This document shows positions 46,832-59,005 of a DNA stretch of 64,000 bases, piece by piece. Position 1 is the first letter of the stretch; each line of letters starts with the position of its first letter. The notes under the pieces are model-generated. The model searched no databases and was not told the DNA's origin. It saw only the letters and a list, made by a program, of their open reading frames with translations. A program made the translations under genes and the position numbers. Source of the stretch: Microthyrium microscopicum (lineage: Eukaryota > Ascomycota > Dothideomycetes > Microthyriales > Microthyriaceae); assembly GCA_010405405.1 (NCBI GenBank), contig MU004244.1:995895-1059894 (forward strand), given 5' to 3'.

Positions 46832-47335
46832 ATGCCATATTATCCACTGCATCCCTTTTTCGCACCGCCAGTTAGACTAAACCGCCCGCCCCTTCCCCTT
46901 GAGAAGAAACGCCGAGCCTTCGTCTGGCCAAAAGATGGAAGACGCGACAGAACCAAATTTGGCCGTTTCATGGATATCATGCAAGGCAAAGGGCCAGACA
47001 TATTCGTCAGTGAATACGGCAGAAAGGATCAACCAACTCGAGGTCGTTGGACGAACCGCAACTGGCTGGATCGTGATGCATGGGGCCGGGAACATCTGGA
47101 CCTCAGCACTCCATCAATGCCATGGGCCAAAAGGAGGAGGAATGAAGCCTATAACTTTAGGACAAGCAAGTACGAGCGCGAAAGGACTGGTGAAGATCCA
47201 TGGGGCAGAATGTATGTCCGGAACCCCTTTGTTTTGACCGATGCCCGCTGGCTCCCTGGAGCAGATGCAGATGCTATGCCATTTGGATACAGGTGTGCCC
47301 ATGGCGATTATCACAAATGGGTCCACTATCCATGA
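46832..47335 (+). CDS. Small basic, tryptophan-rich protein of unknown function
   Basis: A single exon of 167 residues starting at the first ATG of an open frame that has only a TTG upstream. It is rich in Arg, Trp, Tyr and Pro with repeated WG/RW pairs (RGRWTNRNWLDRDAWGRE, DPWGRMYVRN) and a proline-rich start (YYPLHPFFAPPVRLNRPPLP). It has no signal peptide or membrane helix. The composition is too biased toward Trp, Tyr and Arg for chance and reads as a genuine conserved-type protein, but I do not recognise the family. It is convergent with the Med27-like gene, 130 bp between stop codons. Confidence 0.6.
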   Translation: MPYYPLHPFFAPPVRLNRPPLPLEKKRRAFVWPKDGRRDRTKFGRFMDIMQGKGPDIFVSEYGRKDQPTRGRWTNRNWLDRDAWGREHLDLSTPSMPWAKRRRNEAYNFRTSKYERERTGEDPWGRMYVRNPFVLTDARWLPGADADAMPFGYRCAHGDYHKWVHYP

Positions 47336-47465
47336 GGTGCTATGAGAAGTCTTCATTGTCTCATACATAGTCGATTATTGTTTGCATGGCTGGCGTTGGC
47401 GTAGATGGAATAGTTCTACAAAAGCATCATTCGACGCAAAATCCAGAGTCCAGTAACCAAATCAG

Positions 47466-48369
47466 TCATAAACAGCTCTCGTGTAGTGCAACCCAAGTGA
47501 TTCGATCTTGGCCTTTGCGTTTGTCAGAGGCAATTCTCTGCTTGCGTCGTGAAAATGGTTTCGAGCCTCCAAGGCCAAAGTACTGTCCACACTTTGCACA
47601 ATCCGCCTTCGCCAGGTCGTTGTCTCCATATGCCACTAGCATTTCCAGTGTAGCAAATATATCCTGTGGTGACGGACGTCTCCACATGGTTGTTGAAATG
47701 GCCTCACTTTCGTAGTTTCCACCCACCGATGTGACATCATATACGACACCATCTTTCGTGCCTCGTTTGCGAATCTCAAATCTGTACGCTGTACCTGCGC
47801 GGTCGACTTCGACATTGATTCTAGTTTTGTCTTCGTCGTCCCAAGCACAGGTCTTGAACTTTGGCGCATATTCGGCTAAGGCGGCGGTTTCGTCTTCCTC
47901 AGTATTGCGGATTTTTTCCTGCTCAAAGTCCTTCTGCTTTGCCGCACTCAGGGCTTCTTCACGACTGACCCAGCCCCAGAGACCAATCTCGTACTGTCTA
48001 ACCAAATCAATATGTTTGTTCTTCTCTTGCCCGAATTGCTGGATCATGCGCCAGGTCGCAGCATCTTCCCAGCTTTTCTTGAGGTCGTCGATCGTGGCTA
48101 TAGATTGCTTGGCTGTTCGCATGTAGGATCGTTGTATATCCTGGGGATTGGAGTAGGAGCGACGGGTGAGCGTGTTAACAATGTTTCCTGGAATCGCACG
48201 CGCGCGATCAATCTGTGATATTATGAGCGTTGTGTGCTATGCGCAGAACGTTCTGTGAGGAGCATACCCGGCGCTGTATTCTCTCTAGCTCTGCTAATGC
48301 TGCGACAAACTCTTCTTCTGCCCAGTCTTCGGTCTGTAGTATTGGCGCTGAATGCGCGGGTTGCGCCAT
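47466..48369 (-). CDS. med27: Mediator complex subunit 27-like protein
   Basis: Exons are 48369-48268 and 48212-47466, giving 282 residues. Mediator links activators to RNA polymerase II; Med27 is part of the tail in species that have it. The N-terminal half is alpha-helical and charged (TEDWAEEEFVAALAELERIQR, then TAKQSIATIDDLKKSWEDA). The C-terminus has a Cys-Cys...His-Cys arrangement (DCAKCGQYFG ... WVALHESC) resembling the zinc-binding end of Med27. Domain order and the C-terminal motif support the call, but the helical part is poorly conserved across fungi, so another nuclear helical protein is possible. Confidence 0.6.
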
Positions 48370-48947
48370 GTCTTGTTCAAAGGAGGCAGTTGTGAAGTGT
48401 TGAGATCGTCAGTTATGCGGTTAGCGAAGATGGGTGTAGCTGGCAAAGATAAAAAAAAATGGAAACGCTGACGACGACCACAACAGTCAGGATGGTTAGA
48501 AATTCTGCTGCATTATTGGCGGCCTATTGATTGTATTGATCGCTGAATGGGCGAGGTGAATGTTGCAGTGAATGTTGAATGCAGAGCCCCATTATTCAAA
48601 GGTCATAGCGCCCTCTATATTGGCATGTGATGTGTTTGATGGCGTCTCCCAAAGAATTGAAGTCCCGCAGACGAATAATCAACTAGTTGGAACCACTTGA
48701 ATAGCAAATAATTTGTAGTTTTTGACGTTTTTGAAGAGTCTTTTGATACTCGAAAGAAAGCGTGATTGCTTGCAGGAAGCGGAGTCGATGGGAGCACTAC
48801 AGGTGTTCTGCACCATCCATACGAGTGTACTCTGGCTTCCAACATATCAAACGCATAAGAAATCAATTGCATTATGAAGGACCACCTATGCTACATAATA
48901 ATTCTCAAAGGGTATTCGATGTTGTTTTCCCGCTTCCACAGATCCTC
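48370..48947. other. Intergenic: Med27-like promoter and 3' end of RNA-binding gene
   Basis: 578 bp between two minus-strand genes, with a short A-run near 48452. No gene seen. Confidence 0.4.
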
Positions 48948-50070
48948 CTAACGACGATATTCCGAGTAACCGCCCTGAGGTATCATGCTATCACTGGCCA
49001 GTCGTCCACCACGATGCGGTCTACGCTCCTGCTGTCCACGACCTCGCTGGCCCTCGTAACGGCCCACATAGCGATCAGTCTCAAATCCGTACCTGCCATC
49101 CTGAACGCTAGGTTGTGCTCTTCGAGGCTGCTGAGGCGGGCGTTGTGGAGAATAGTTTTGTTTACGCTGGTCTTGGTCGCTGTAGTATGGTTGATTTGTG
49201 TCCTGCTGAGCCTGGTCCACGTCCATGCCATTCTGGTCATCGTACTGTTGATCATAAGATTGGTCATCATAGCCAGCAGTTGTGTGGACCTTGGTCTCTT
49301 TCTCTTGCTCGGCCATGTAGTTGCGTATAGCGTGAGTCTGGTTGGGAAGATATACGTGGAGCAAACGTCCATCAGCCTGAAAGCTTATTAGTTCAAAGCT
49401 TCAGTAAACAAGAGTTCCAACGATCTTACCTTTTTTCCATTGAACTTGTTTGCAATTGTGTGGGCCAGATCCACGTTGGTGCACACAATCTCTGCTATAA
49501 CTGTAGGCTTATGGACCTTGATGCTGCAGGATACTATTCCTGCTTCTGGAGCCATGACTGCCTCAATGTCCGCAGCCGTTGTGCCTGGCGCAAAGTTCTC
49601 TGCATGAACAATGGCAATACCTGAACCCATGCCTTTGATGTTCAACTCCTTTGAAGCAGGCCATGTCTTCTGATCATTATCGGAATTCGTGACTGGTCGA
49701 CGGGCGAGAGGATGGACATTGTTGCGGCGCGGTTGTCGGCCGGTAGAGGAGGAAACAGCACGAGTCAGTACGGGCTTTGCGCTTTGCGATCGCTGATTGA
49801 ATATTAGCATCGTTGAGCTGCGAGAACTAAAGTGTAACGCGACTTGAACCTTTTGGACACCGGCACGACTGGCCATGTTAGCGCCACCATTTCGCGAATT
49901 TGGTGTGGTTGATCGGCCGAATATTTTTGCTGCTAAGGCTTCGTTCTTTTTCTTTTCGCGTGCTAACGCTTGTCAGTCCCTTCGCCCGCCATACTTCAGC
50001 GCAGATTGATCTTACCATCCTTGATCATTGCCTCCAAGGACGAGGCTGAAGACTCCTTTTTGGGTGCCAT
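48948..50070 (-). CDS. RRM-type RNA-binding protein
   Basis: Exons are 50070-50016, 49962-49850, 49792-49430 and 49376-48948, giving about 319 residues. An RRM-like fold lies at about 110-190: AIVHAENFAPGTTAADIEAVM (beta1-alpha1), VIAEIVCTNVDLAHTIANKFNGKKADGRLLHVYL (beta3 to beta4), with the usual aromatic RNP residues weakly present, as in Aly/Yra1- or SKAR-like factors that may bind protein rather than RNA. The N-terminal 20 residues (MAPKKESSASSLEAMIKDA) form a short helix motif. The C-terminal 110 residues are Gln/Asp/Tyr-rich, then Arg/Gly-rich. A role in mRNA processing or export is inferred from family resemblance only. Confidence 0.75.
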
Positions 50071-50380
50071 TTTGCGGTTTGATCGAGAGCAATGTAAATG
50101 AGCTGAGAGAGGGCTGACAGGTCGATATATTGGAAAGAGGAATTGATGAGGTGTGGAAGGTGTAGCAAAATATAGGAGCTGTTGAAGGGGTAGCTCACAA
50201 GCTGTTACGTGAGGGAGGTTGACGCGGTAACCCTAGCCCTTGAAAGCGCGACAAGATCACTGGCAGTTTGAACGCATGTGATAATATTCACTCGAGGGAT
50301 CAGATTGTGAAATTGACACCTCGAGAGATGATAGATTTGGTTTCATTATGTCGAGACCGGTGGTAAGCAAGTCTCCTCCA
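50071..50380. promoter_or_regulatory. Upstream region of RNA-binding gene and 3' end of GatA gene
   Basis: 310 bp between two minus-strand genes. No further feature. Confidence 0.4.
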
Positions 50381-52139
50381 TCAAGCTGAAGCCTTGGTTC
50401 CACTTTTGGTGCCTGACCATTGCACAGCTTTCATCCCACCACCATAGTATTTGCTCATGTTTTTATACGACATGGCAAGATTTGGATCCCATAGTTTGCC
50501 TTCTACTTGCAATTTACTTCCCTCGTATTTGGGCGCATTAGTAAGACCGAGTTGCTCCAATAGGCCTGAAGCCTCAAGCACAAGACTGTCCGTCCCGTAT
50601 TGCCCAATCAGTTGCATTCCAATGCTACTTTTCGAGTCCCTTTGCTTCAGAGGAATGCTGATTGCTGGCAGACCTGCCAAGCTGGCTGGGACTGTAAAGA
50701 CATCTGTGGTGTAACCTTCAACTGGCGTCTGTGCCTCAACTGCAGCGAGCTCTGGTGCCGAACAAGGAGCAGTCGGGCAAAGTAAAAGGTCGACTCCGTC
50801 TTCTGTGCCAACAGATCCTTCTTCTAGAACATTTCTTGTCTGAAAGACACGATTGAAATCTCGCTGGACCAGTCTGCGCACTCTTTGTGACTGCATAAAG
50901 TAGTTGTCCATCGCCTCAGAGCTTAGCGTGTATGTTCCTAGAAGGATGCGCCTTTTTACTTCCTCGCCAAAGCTTATATCTCGCGTCCTGGAGAACAGAG
51001 TTCCAGCGTTCATGTCGCTTCCCTCAGGACGAGTCCCATATCGGATGCCATCATACCTCGCTAGATTTGATGAAGCTTCCGCAGGTGCCAGGACGTAGTA
51101 TGTTGAGAGCGCGTACTTAGTGCTTGGAATCGATACTGCGGAAATTGAGATGTTATGATCCTGAAGAGTTTCTAGCAGTTCCACCCACGCATGACGAACG
51201 TCTTGATCCAACTCTTCAATGTTATATTCGCCCGGGATTCCAATTCTCAAAGGTCGTCCTAGCATGCGAAGGTTTGGAGTCACCTTTAAAATGTTCTTTC
51301 GAGTGCTTGGTGTTACGCTTGTTGGATCTTTATGGTCGAACTTGGATATTGCGCTGAACGTTTGCTGTATCTTGTGGGTGGAGTTCGCAAGTATTCCAAC
51401 AGTATCCAGAGAATTAGCATATGCAACGACTCCGTTCCTTGAAATCAGTCCATATGAAGGTTTGAAACCAAAAGTGCCTGTGAATGCTGCAGGTAGTCTA
51501 ATGGATCCACCAGTGTCCGTCCCCAGTGCTCTTATAAACAGTCAGTATTTTGCCATAAAGCTGAGAAACTATCACTTACGCCCAGCTTTGATCAGTTGTA
51601 ACGGCCATTGCACTACCACCAGAGCTGCCACCTGCAGAGTACAATTTCCCGTCTCCACCCTGATTGACAACTGGGCCATGGGCAGAGTTGATGGAGTGAG
51701 ACCCCATACCGAATTCGTCCATATTCGTCTTTCCTTGAATCAAAGCTCCAGCTTCACGAAGCAGCCGGACGACAGTACTGTCTAGGGGACTGCGAAAGCC
51801 CGCCAAGGTAGAGGAAGCACATGTTGTATCATAACCCGCGGTACAAATATTGTCCTTCACGGCAATTTTGCGACCTTCAAGAGGCCCTCTTACAGCTTTG
51901 AAAAGAGTTAGGGTCTAACATCATGTATTCATGCTAAGCATACCTTGGGTACTGATGCCATCGAGCTCGGCTGTGTGTTGGGTGATGAACGCGTTGCTAG
52001 CTGCGCCATGACTATATGCACGCGTGTACCGGCCATGTCGAGATACTACATTTCTCAAGCCAAATCGGTGCATTGAATAGCCACGCCTACTAGATCGCTC
52101 AGATGAGTCTGCAGAATAGTCTTGATGCTGTCTGCTCAT
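50381..52139 (-). CDS. her2: Mitochondrial glutamyl-tRNA(Gln) amidotransferase subunit A (GatA/Her2)
   Basis: Exons are 52139-51944, 51895-51580 and 51530-50381, giving 553 residues with the start used here. The enzyme turns Glu-tRNA(Gln) into Gln-tRNA(Gln) in mitochondria. The amidase Ser-cisSer-Lys triad is visible: Lys in IAVKDNI, cis-Ser in [11 protein letters not shown] and the nucleophile Ser in [27 protein letters not shown] and LDTVGIL are typical of GatA. The start is uncertain: ATGs at 52160, 52139 and 52073 are all in frame; the last gives an Arg-rich, acid-free presequence ([20 protein letters not shown]). It is divergent from an MFS gene, 208 bp away. GatB and GatF would be elsewhere. 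Confidence 0.9.
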
Positions 52140-52347
52140 CCAGGATGGATATAAATACATGTAGAAAGCCCAGTCGATGCTGGACGGGCCGAGATAATCC
52201 CCGGCTCGGCTGTTGCAGATCGCCTCTTCGGACCGAGCCAAACTGCATCAACATTTGATCAAGTATGGAATCAACCGCGTTGTTCGCATATTCACGAGAG
52301 AATGAGACAAGAGCCTGGAAATCACTAGCGGTAATATAGCCTCAGTC
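52140..52347. promoter_or_regulatory. Short divergent promoter, GatA / MFS transporter
   Basis: Only 208 bp separate the assumed start codons, so the two genes must share core promoter DNA; if the GatA start is at 52073 the distance is 274 bp. Confidence 0.45.
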
Positions 52348-54033
52348 ATGAAAGCAACGAATATCACTTCTAATGATGAGCACACGCCACTTCTTGAGTC
52401 GTCCAGCTCCTCTATAATCACCCCGGACACCATCAAACCACCAGCGGAGGAGTCGGACATCATCGAAGAAGATGACAAAACCTTCAACAAGACGCAGGTG
52501 CTGCTGTTGGCCCTCTGCCGCATGGTAGATCCGATTGCTTTTTTCTGTATCGTGCCATTCATCAACCAGATGATCTTCGACATCACGAACATAGAAGAGG
52601 AAGACGTCGGCTTTTATAGTGGTATGATTGTATGTGGGACAGTCTTAGGTACTATCGTATGGAGTTGATGGGCTGACAATTCCAAGGAATCGCTCTTCTC
52701 GGTCGTCGCCATGATCACCATGGTGCCTTACGGACGGCTTGCCGATCGCTTTGGTCGAAAACCAGTGCTGGTATGGTCTTTGGCTGGTGTCTCTGTAACA
52801 TGCACGCTTTTCGGCTTCAGCAAAACTCTTTGGCAGATGATTGTACTTCGCTGCTTGGCTGGATTCTTTTCTGGCTCCGTTGTTTCCATAAGAACAATGA
52901 TCAGTGAGAACAGTACGCCTACTACACAGGCTGCTGCATTTAGCTGGTTTGCATTTTTCGGCAATATTGGAATATTCGTAGGAACTCTTATTGGAGGGCT
53001 GGCAGATCCAGCAGCCCAATATAAGGGCATCTTTGCAGAAGTCCGCTTCTTCAGAGCATTTCCATATGCGCTACCAACAATCATATCCGGCTCATTTGTA
53101 CTGATCGCCCTGTTGATAGCGATCTTCTTCGTCAACGAGGTAAGTGCTTCTTATATATCGATTTGTAGCTTACTAACTTAATAAGACCAGAGACGTGGAG
53201 AAGTCCAGGAAACGAGGTCCAGAGCCTTCTACTTGGGAAGTCATACGGTCTCCAGGCGTTCCCAACGTGCTAATAGTCTGGTGTCTGTGTTCAATGCTAG
53301 GCTTCGCCTTCACAGCCGGTAGGTCCTCCAAAGAAGACATTGCGATCATTATGTTTGGAGCTAACAATGCTTCTTCTAGTGGCCCCGGTCTTCTGGTTTA
53401 CTTCTGTAGAAGCAGGAGGCTTCGCACTGACACCTCAATACATCTCTTACTTCCTCGCCGTGGCTGGAATTTCGCAAGCCATGTGGATGTTGCTAGTATT
53501 CCCCAGATTACAGCCTAGAATTGGTACCGGTGCATTGTTGAGATACTGTGCGATTCTGTGGCCATTCCTCTTTGCCTTGAATCCAGTTGCAAACATGGTA
53601 TTACGGGCCCACCATGACACTGTTTTCTGGGTTGTCGCTCCCATAGCCACTGGTCTAGGATCTGGCTGTGCAATGGCATTCAGTAAGTCTAAACTACTTA
53701 ACATGGATCATTTGCTAACTAGATATAGCTGCTTCACAAATTGCAGTGAACGACATTGCACCTTCTCCAGGCGCTCTCGGTACGATCAATGGAATAGCGC
53801 TAAGTCTCAGCAGTGGAATGAGATCATTCACACCTGCTCTATTTACAAGTATATTTGCTATCGGTGTAAAAGACCAGATTTTCGGAGGATACTTGGTATG
53901 GATTGTTATGATTGGCGTTACACTCCTTTTGGGCCTTGCGTTATATTGGCTCCCTGCAAAGATAAACGAGATACCTATGAAAAAGGCATCAGAGCAGCCT
54001 AGTGACGACGAAGAAGCAACAATTGGATCATAA
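52348..54033 (+). CDS. MFS transporter, TetA/ZIFL-like drug:H+ antiporter type
   Basis: Exons are 52348-52629, 52687-53139, 53186-53318, 53380-53682 and 53729-54033, giving 491 residues, with about 12 membrane segments and hydrophilic acidic N- and C-termini. The motif A loop GRLADRFGRKP lies between TM2 and TM3, and the TM4-5 area has GFFSGSVVSIRTMISE, as in fungal relatives of plant ZIFL and bacterial TetA transporters. Membrane transport is clear; the substrate is not. The N-terminal tail (TPLLESSSSS) may carry a di-leucine sorting signal. Confidence 0.88.
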
Positions 54034-54670
54034 CTGTACAGAATGGGCGAACACCAGACTGGAGTCAGGGGTTCATACTCTCAACACTCCAATATCAACA
54101 TGAGAACATGCATATAAAAGCAATCCCCGCTTTATCACGAGATAAATGTACATAGACACACAAAACACGATAGATATAATCACTTTCCACTCGAATGTGT
54201 TAATAAGACACTTTGTACAAGTTTCTTCGGGATCATGTTATCCGTATTTGAGACTTCTGAGCAGCATTTGATATTCCAAACTGGTCACTACACCAGACAT
54301 TACTTTGACTAACGTATCACTAGCATACTCTACTACTGCACCCCACAAATTGTGAAACCAATTACTGTCATTCCGTCTCCACATTCTAGTTCCTGTGATC
54401 GACGTCTGGCGGAAAAGAGGCACCGGAATGTGTTCCGGGATTATACAATGCTGTGATGATACTAATGAACGATAAGTATATATAAAATCAAAATTGTAGG
54501 TAGTGCATGCTTGAATAAAAGCTTGAAGTAATTAGTTGATTGATCAGAAGTGAGCTTCATTGACATATCGATAACTTCAACTTCAACATTTATACACATT
54601 ACTATAGTTGAACCAAATAAGCCAACAATTATCACAACTTCCTATCACAACTTCCTATCACAACGCTATC
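54034..54670. other. Intergenic before the ABM-like gene
   Basis: 637 bp, AT-rich, with the sequence CTATCACAACTTC occurring twice close together near 54640-54665. No gene seen. Confidence 0.4.
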
Positions 54671-55445
54671 ATGGGTTCAGCACCATCCGACCACTTCTCA
54701 AACTCCCTTCTCGTCTTCGCAAACGTAAACTTCCTCCCCGGAAAGTACGATGCTGTATGTCCCCTATCCCATCTCATCCCAACGCAAACTAACACTCAAC
54801 AAGTGGCAAGCCGCCTTTGACGACCTCGCCGTCTACGTCAAAGCAGACGAACCAACCACAAAGACATACTACTTCGGCATCCCCTTCGACTACGCACACA
54901 ACTACTCAGACACAAATCTAATGTTCGCCTTTGAGATCTACGCTGACAACTCCGTAGTCCTTCCCCCCCTAAATCTTGCAAGTCCCTGACTAACATACTC
55001 ACACCAGGCACTAAACGACATTCACCTAACATCCCCCGCCATGCAAAAATTCCTCCCCCACGTCCTCCCCACCATGTCCACCGGCCTCGACCTCATGCAC
55101 TATTCGCCTGCCGGCGGGTTTCTCGATGCGCCGGGTGACTTGTCCGAGTGTGAGATCATGACTGACACGCGCATTTGGTGCGTTGATGCCGTCTCACGCA
55201 GCTCCGTGGTGGCGAAACTGGACAATGTCGCGGGAAAAGCGGCGAGTGGTGTTTATACGTTTTTGGTGGCAGCGAGTTTGGACGATGAGACGGAGGTGAG
55301 GATTTTGTCGAGGTTTAGGGATCGTATGGCGATGGAGGAGCAGGAGAGGGCGATGGTGGGCTTTTGGCAGGGGTCGAAGGGGGAGGTTAGGAGGATGGAG
55401 TCGAGAGGGTATTTGCCGAATGGAAAGGGGTGGTTGCATCGGTGA
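54671..55445 (+). CDS. Antibiotic biosynthesis monooxygenase-like (dimeric alpha/beta barrel) protein
   Basis: Exons are 54671-54754, 54804-54953 and 55008-55445, giving 223 residues. Two ABM-like ferredoxin folds can be suspected: the first at about 12-110 (LLVFANVNFLPGKYDAWQAAFDDLAVYVKADEP, then YYFGIPFDYA and LMFAFEIYAD, then HLTSPAMQKFLPHVLPTM), the second weaker. Such small cofactor-free barrels act in polyketide or quinone tailoring, or have no known role; no biosynthetic cluster is seen here. The last intron's donor (GTAGTC) is unusual but keeps the frame. It converges on the DUF7729-like gene (145 bp). Confidence 0.65.
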
Positions 55446-55590
55446 GATGGAGCTGGAGGTTGTTAGGACGTTGGTGGGATAGATTTGGGGGGTGGGACTT
55501 ACTGCTGGGCGTGGGGAGATGGGTTTAGGTTCTGATATTTGAATATTACAGTTTGGGTTTGTTGATATGACCCATAGTGTGTGTCTGTGT

Positions 55591-56670
55591 TCAGCGCATT
55601 GTCCAGACAGTTGTTGATAACAGTGCGATGACTAACGAAAGTGTCTTGACCATAAGTTGAGGACCTGAAGAGACTTGAGTCGTAGGGATCCAGTTTGCGC
55701 CACAGTAGGAGTCAATCAGTTGTGCCGCTTGGGCATATTGTGTCTTAAACACACCGCCATTTGACGAGAACACGTCCATGGTGTTTTTGATACAGCTGGA
55801 ACAAGAGGTACGAGTTCCGTTAGGCAGTGACAAACCAAGCGGTAGGAAATAAGGCCAACTGTCCATGCTTGAAGTTGTACCGTTGCTGATGGCTTTGGCA
55901 AAGCAATATGATCCATCCGTGTCCTTGAGACATCCTGCCTTGTAAAGCGGAACATAGCTTGTCAGGCCCATGTAGGCTTGTACAACAAGCGGATTGGAAG
56001 CTCGGTAGTCCGCTCCGCAGTTTTCATCCAGTGTTATTTTGCTGGCATAGCTGGAGATGGTTTTGGAACACTTGGCAACGTCGACGTTGCAGGTCGAATC
56101 CAATACTTGAGTTGTTCTGAAAAATGATCCCTCAGCTGTGAAGAAGCCGTTTGAAGTCTGGTTTGAAATGTTAGTATTATATCAACGTTGGATGCAGTTG
56201 AATCTTGAGCTACATACCTCTAGTAAGAGACTGAAAGGATTGCATTGAGTGAAAGAGCTATCACTGAGCCAGTTGCGCAAGAATTGAGGACATGTAGTGG
56301 TGGTGAAATTACTACCAATTCCTAGATCAAAGGGTTGTGGTATTGCCGTGGATGATGGGTTGGACGAAGGGTTTGTGGCAGTCGCAATGTCACTGACTGC
56401 TGTGGATGTCACCAAGGTCGTTGTAGCCACTGCACTTGGGTTTCTTCGTTGGATATATGCTATGGCTGAAGTAGAAGGGGGAGGTATTGTTGCTCCATGA
56501 ACGACTGGCATCAATGATAGCACGCCAATGAGGAAGGTGAACCAGTAGATGTGCAGTCGAGATCGTCGAATTGGGGCTCCGGGGAATTTAAGATCTTCAT
56601 GTCGATGGTGTTGTACATAGTGGGCTGATCGGCGTTGAAGATCCATGTCGAGCCGACTTGACGGATCCAT
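55591..56670 (-). CDS. Secreted/GPI-type cysteine-rich protein, DUF7729-like
   Basis: Exons are 56670-56218 and 56157-55591, giving 339 residues. After a basic N-terminal tail comes one hydrophobic segment at about 49-68 (IYWFTFLIGVLSLMPVVHGA) that could be a signal sequence or anchor. The next 70 residues are Ser/Thr/Pro-rich; the C-terminal 200 residues have about ten cysteines and phrases such as CNPFSLLLETSNGFF, VQAYMGLTSYVPLYKAGCL and CSSCIKNTMDVF that fit the fungal DUF7729 family. The last 21 residues (LMVKTLSLVIALLSTTVWTM) are hydrophobic, fitting a GPI-addition signal. A start at 56646 is also possible. The function of the family is unknown; a cell-surface role is inferred. Confidence 0.75.
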
Positions 56671-59005
56671 TCCTAGACGATAAGTGGTGCAAAGATCTTC
56701 CTTCACGATAGCGCGAGTAGTTGTGAGATGTTGTCTAAGGCTGATAAAGAAATCCCATGTTGAATCCAGAAAGAAATATAGCCAGGTTCTTTGAAATGAG
56801 TGAAGTAGATCGGACAGAGATTGAGCATTGAAAACCAAATCGCCAATGAAGACGTCCGGTCAAGAGGCTATGATAATAGCACGGCGGTTGCTGGTTGTAG
56901 AGATCTGAAGGTTGTCGCTGAACTGTTCAAATGATCAACTACGATATTACCGGGTCGAGCGAATGGTGGTTATAAGAACGGTCTGTGGCGTGGGGTGCCG
57001 GTATTCTAGAAGATGGATATCACGGTACGGCGAGGCAGTTGTTCAAACCACACGTTGGCAAAGTGGATTGCAGAAAAGAAAGTAGGAGATTTTACACAGA
57101 AGTGGCTTATGGGCGCACTGCGAACACATGGTTAAAATTGACAGCTTAGGCCGAGAGGCCAAAATAGGTATATTAGAAGGATTAAGTCCATGGCCTAACA
57201 TGAAGGCTTGCCAATAGTTTAAAAAAAAGTCCTTTGCAATGATGTGGTGCCAGGAGGGGAAGCAAGAGCGCTCAGACAGTCCACGCAACCACGGAGTAGA
57301 ATGCGAGATCCCATATTTCCAATGCAGTGGCTCTTGGTCAAGATTCGGTTTAGTAGTGACCAGTCCTAATTGTGAGGAAGAAGGGTGACGGTAAGGCTGC
57401 AAAGAGTCGGGAGCTCCCGCAATAATGCGCAGTGTCAGCGAGGGAGTTGCAGCGAAATTACTTATCGAGACTCGAGAGGAACAAATCCAATTGATTTCGC
57501 AACAAGTATTGTAGGCATTATTGGTTAAGATTGGGTGGAGTTCAAGCATTCTGCAAGTGGAAGATGGGTTGACGGGGGAGCTTAGTAGGCCGAGTCTTAG
57601 TCGCGGGACGGTACCAAAAAAGATATATAGCTTCAGGGGTCGGCCAATTGGAGATTTTAGGCAAATCCACGTCCAATAATCCAATTTGAGACTCGTGATG
57701 GTTCGCGGAAGAATGTATAATCAGTCTAGATCATCGCCTGTATTTCGGCGCAACGAGATAACTATGATCGAAATAAGTGGTAGAAATGGAAATGGTTGTG
57801 TTTAATTAGTAGTCAGCATATTGGGTACGATATAACCAGTTAGGGACATATTTGAAGTTGATGCGAATGGTGGTTGGCGTTAGCAGAGACATGGCGTGAA
57901 CGTTGAGGCAGAGGAATGGCGCGCATGACGGACAACGGCGCTACTATTGACTGTTACGAAAGAGGTCATCTCGGAGCGAGACCAGTAATTGAATGCGCCA
58001 GTAGTAGTAATAAGAGGAGATAGTAAGCAGATAGAACTGGGTATTGCCTTGTCAACTTGTTGATGATTTAAAGAGTAGAACCGGGGTCGTGGTTTGCTGA
58101 AGCGCCACGTGGGAGATTATTCGAGAAGGATTAATAGAGACTAGAGTGCATGGATTAAAGGATGGAGTGATTAAGTTCTGGAACAATTGAATCAGAATCT
58201 CAGAGAGGGGCATGTTTTCTAGGTTTATGTACTTTTGTAGTGTTGACTGAAAAATCATTTTAAACTATGAGAGATCGTATCAAGATCCATCCGTATGTGC
58301 CTGATGTTAATACTCTAGAAGTTGGTCGCGTTCGAGTACATGAGGTGAATTTATGCATGTGAGGCTGCCATGAATCCTGTATGGACGCGGTTGCCGAGCT
58401 TAAATCTTTTAGTATCACAATGTTAACGTGGTAACTCCATTGGTCTCACACATCTCATTCTCCGTCAAGAATCAAGATAGCAGGAATGATCAGCTCGCTT
58501 TTACTCCAACAATGGCCAATACACGCGATATCTTGCGAAAATGGAAGGAACAATGCGGGAACGATCGGATAGGGTAGTGGCTACTGCCATTTGCCGCATC
58601 TAAACTTTTCATGACACTTGACAACCGCGTTAGTCCGTTGCCGCGGGATCTTTAATTATCTCCAACACACTCTAGATTCACCCCAATCTATCTCCTCAAT
58701 TCACCACCATCGACACATTACCTTTACCTCTCCATCCCTGTGTCTCTCCGCACTTCCATATTCAGCTGGACCCTCAAATACTGCCCTCCACCTAACACGC
58801 GACCTATTTCTCTCCTTCTCATCTCTCTCCTATTACCTGATCTTGCTCAGCTGAATTGCCTCGGTGACGTACGACATACCATGATACGCTCTGCTAGTTG
58901 ATACAGCCGCATTTCTTCCTTGTATATTATTCATTCCTCTTTTTCTGCGATAATATTCTTGTCGCCACCTGCTAGTCATGACCTCAGGTCTATAATCATA
59001 TCACC
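56671..59005. promoter_or_regulatory. Divergent intergenic region, 2.3 kb
   Basis: It separates the DUF7729-like gene from the PAQR gene. A 213-codon minus-strand open frame (57684-57043) lacks an ATG at its start and any family. The final 380 bases before 59006 are C/T-rich leader sequence. No repeat or RNA gene was found. Confidence 0.45.

Noticed and set aside
57043-57684. 213-codon minus-strand open frame
   Set aside because: It opens with TTG, has no early ATG, no family and odd composition; it lies in the upstream region of the DUF7729-like gene.
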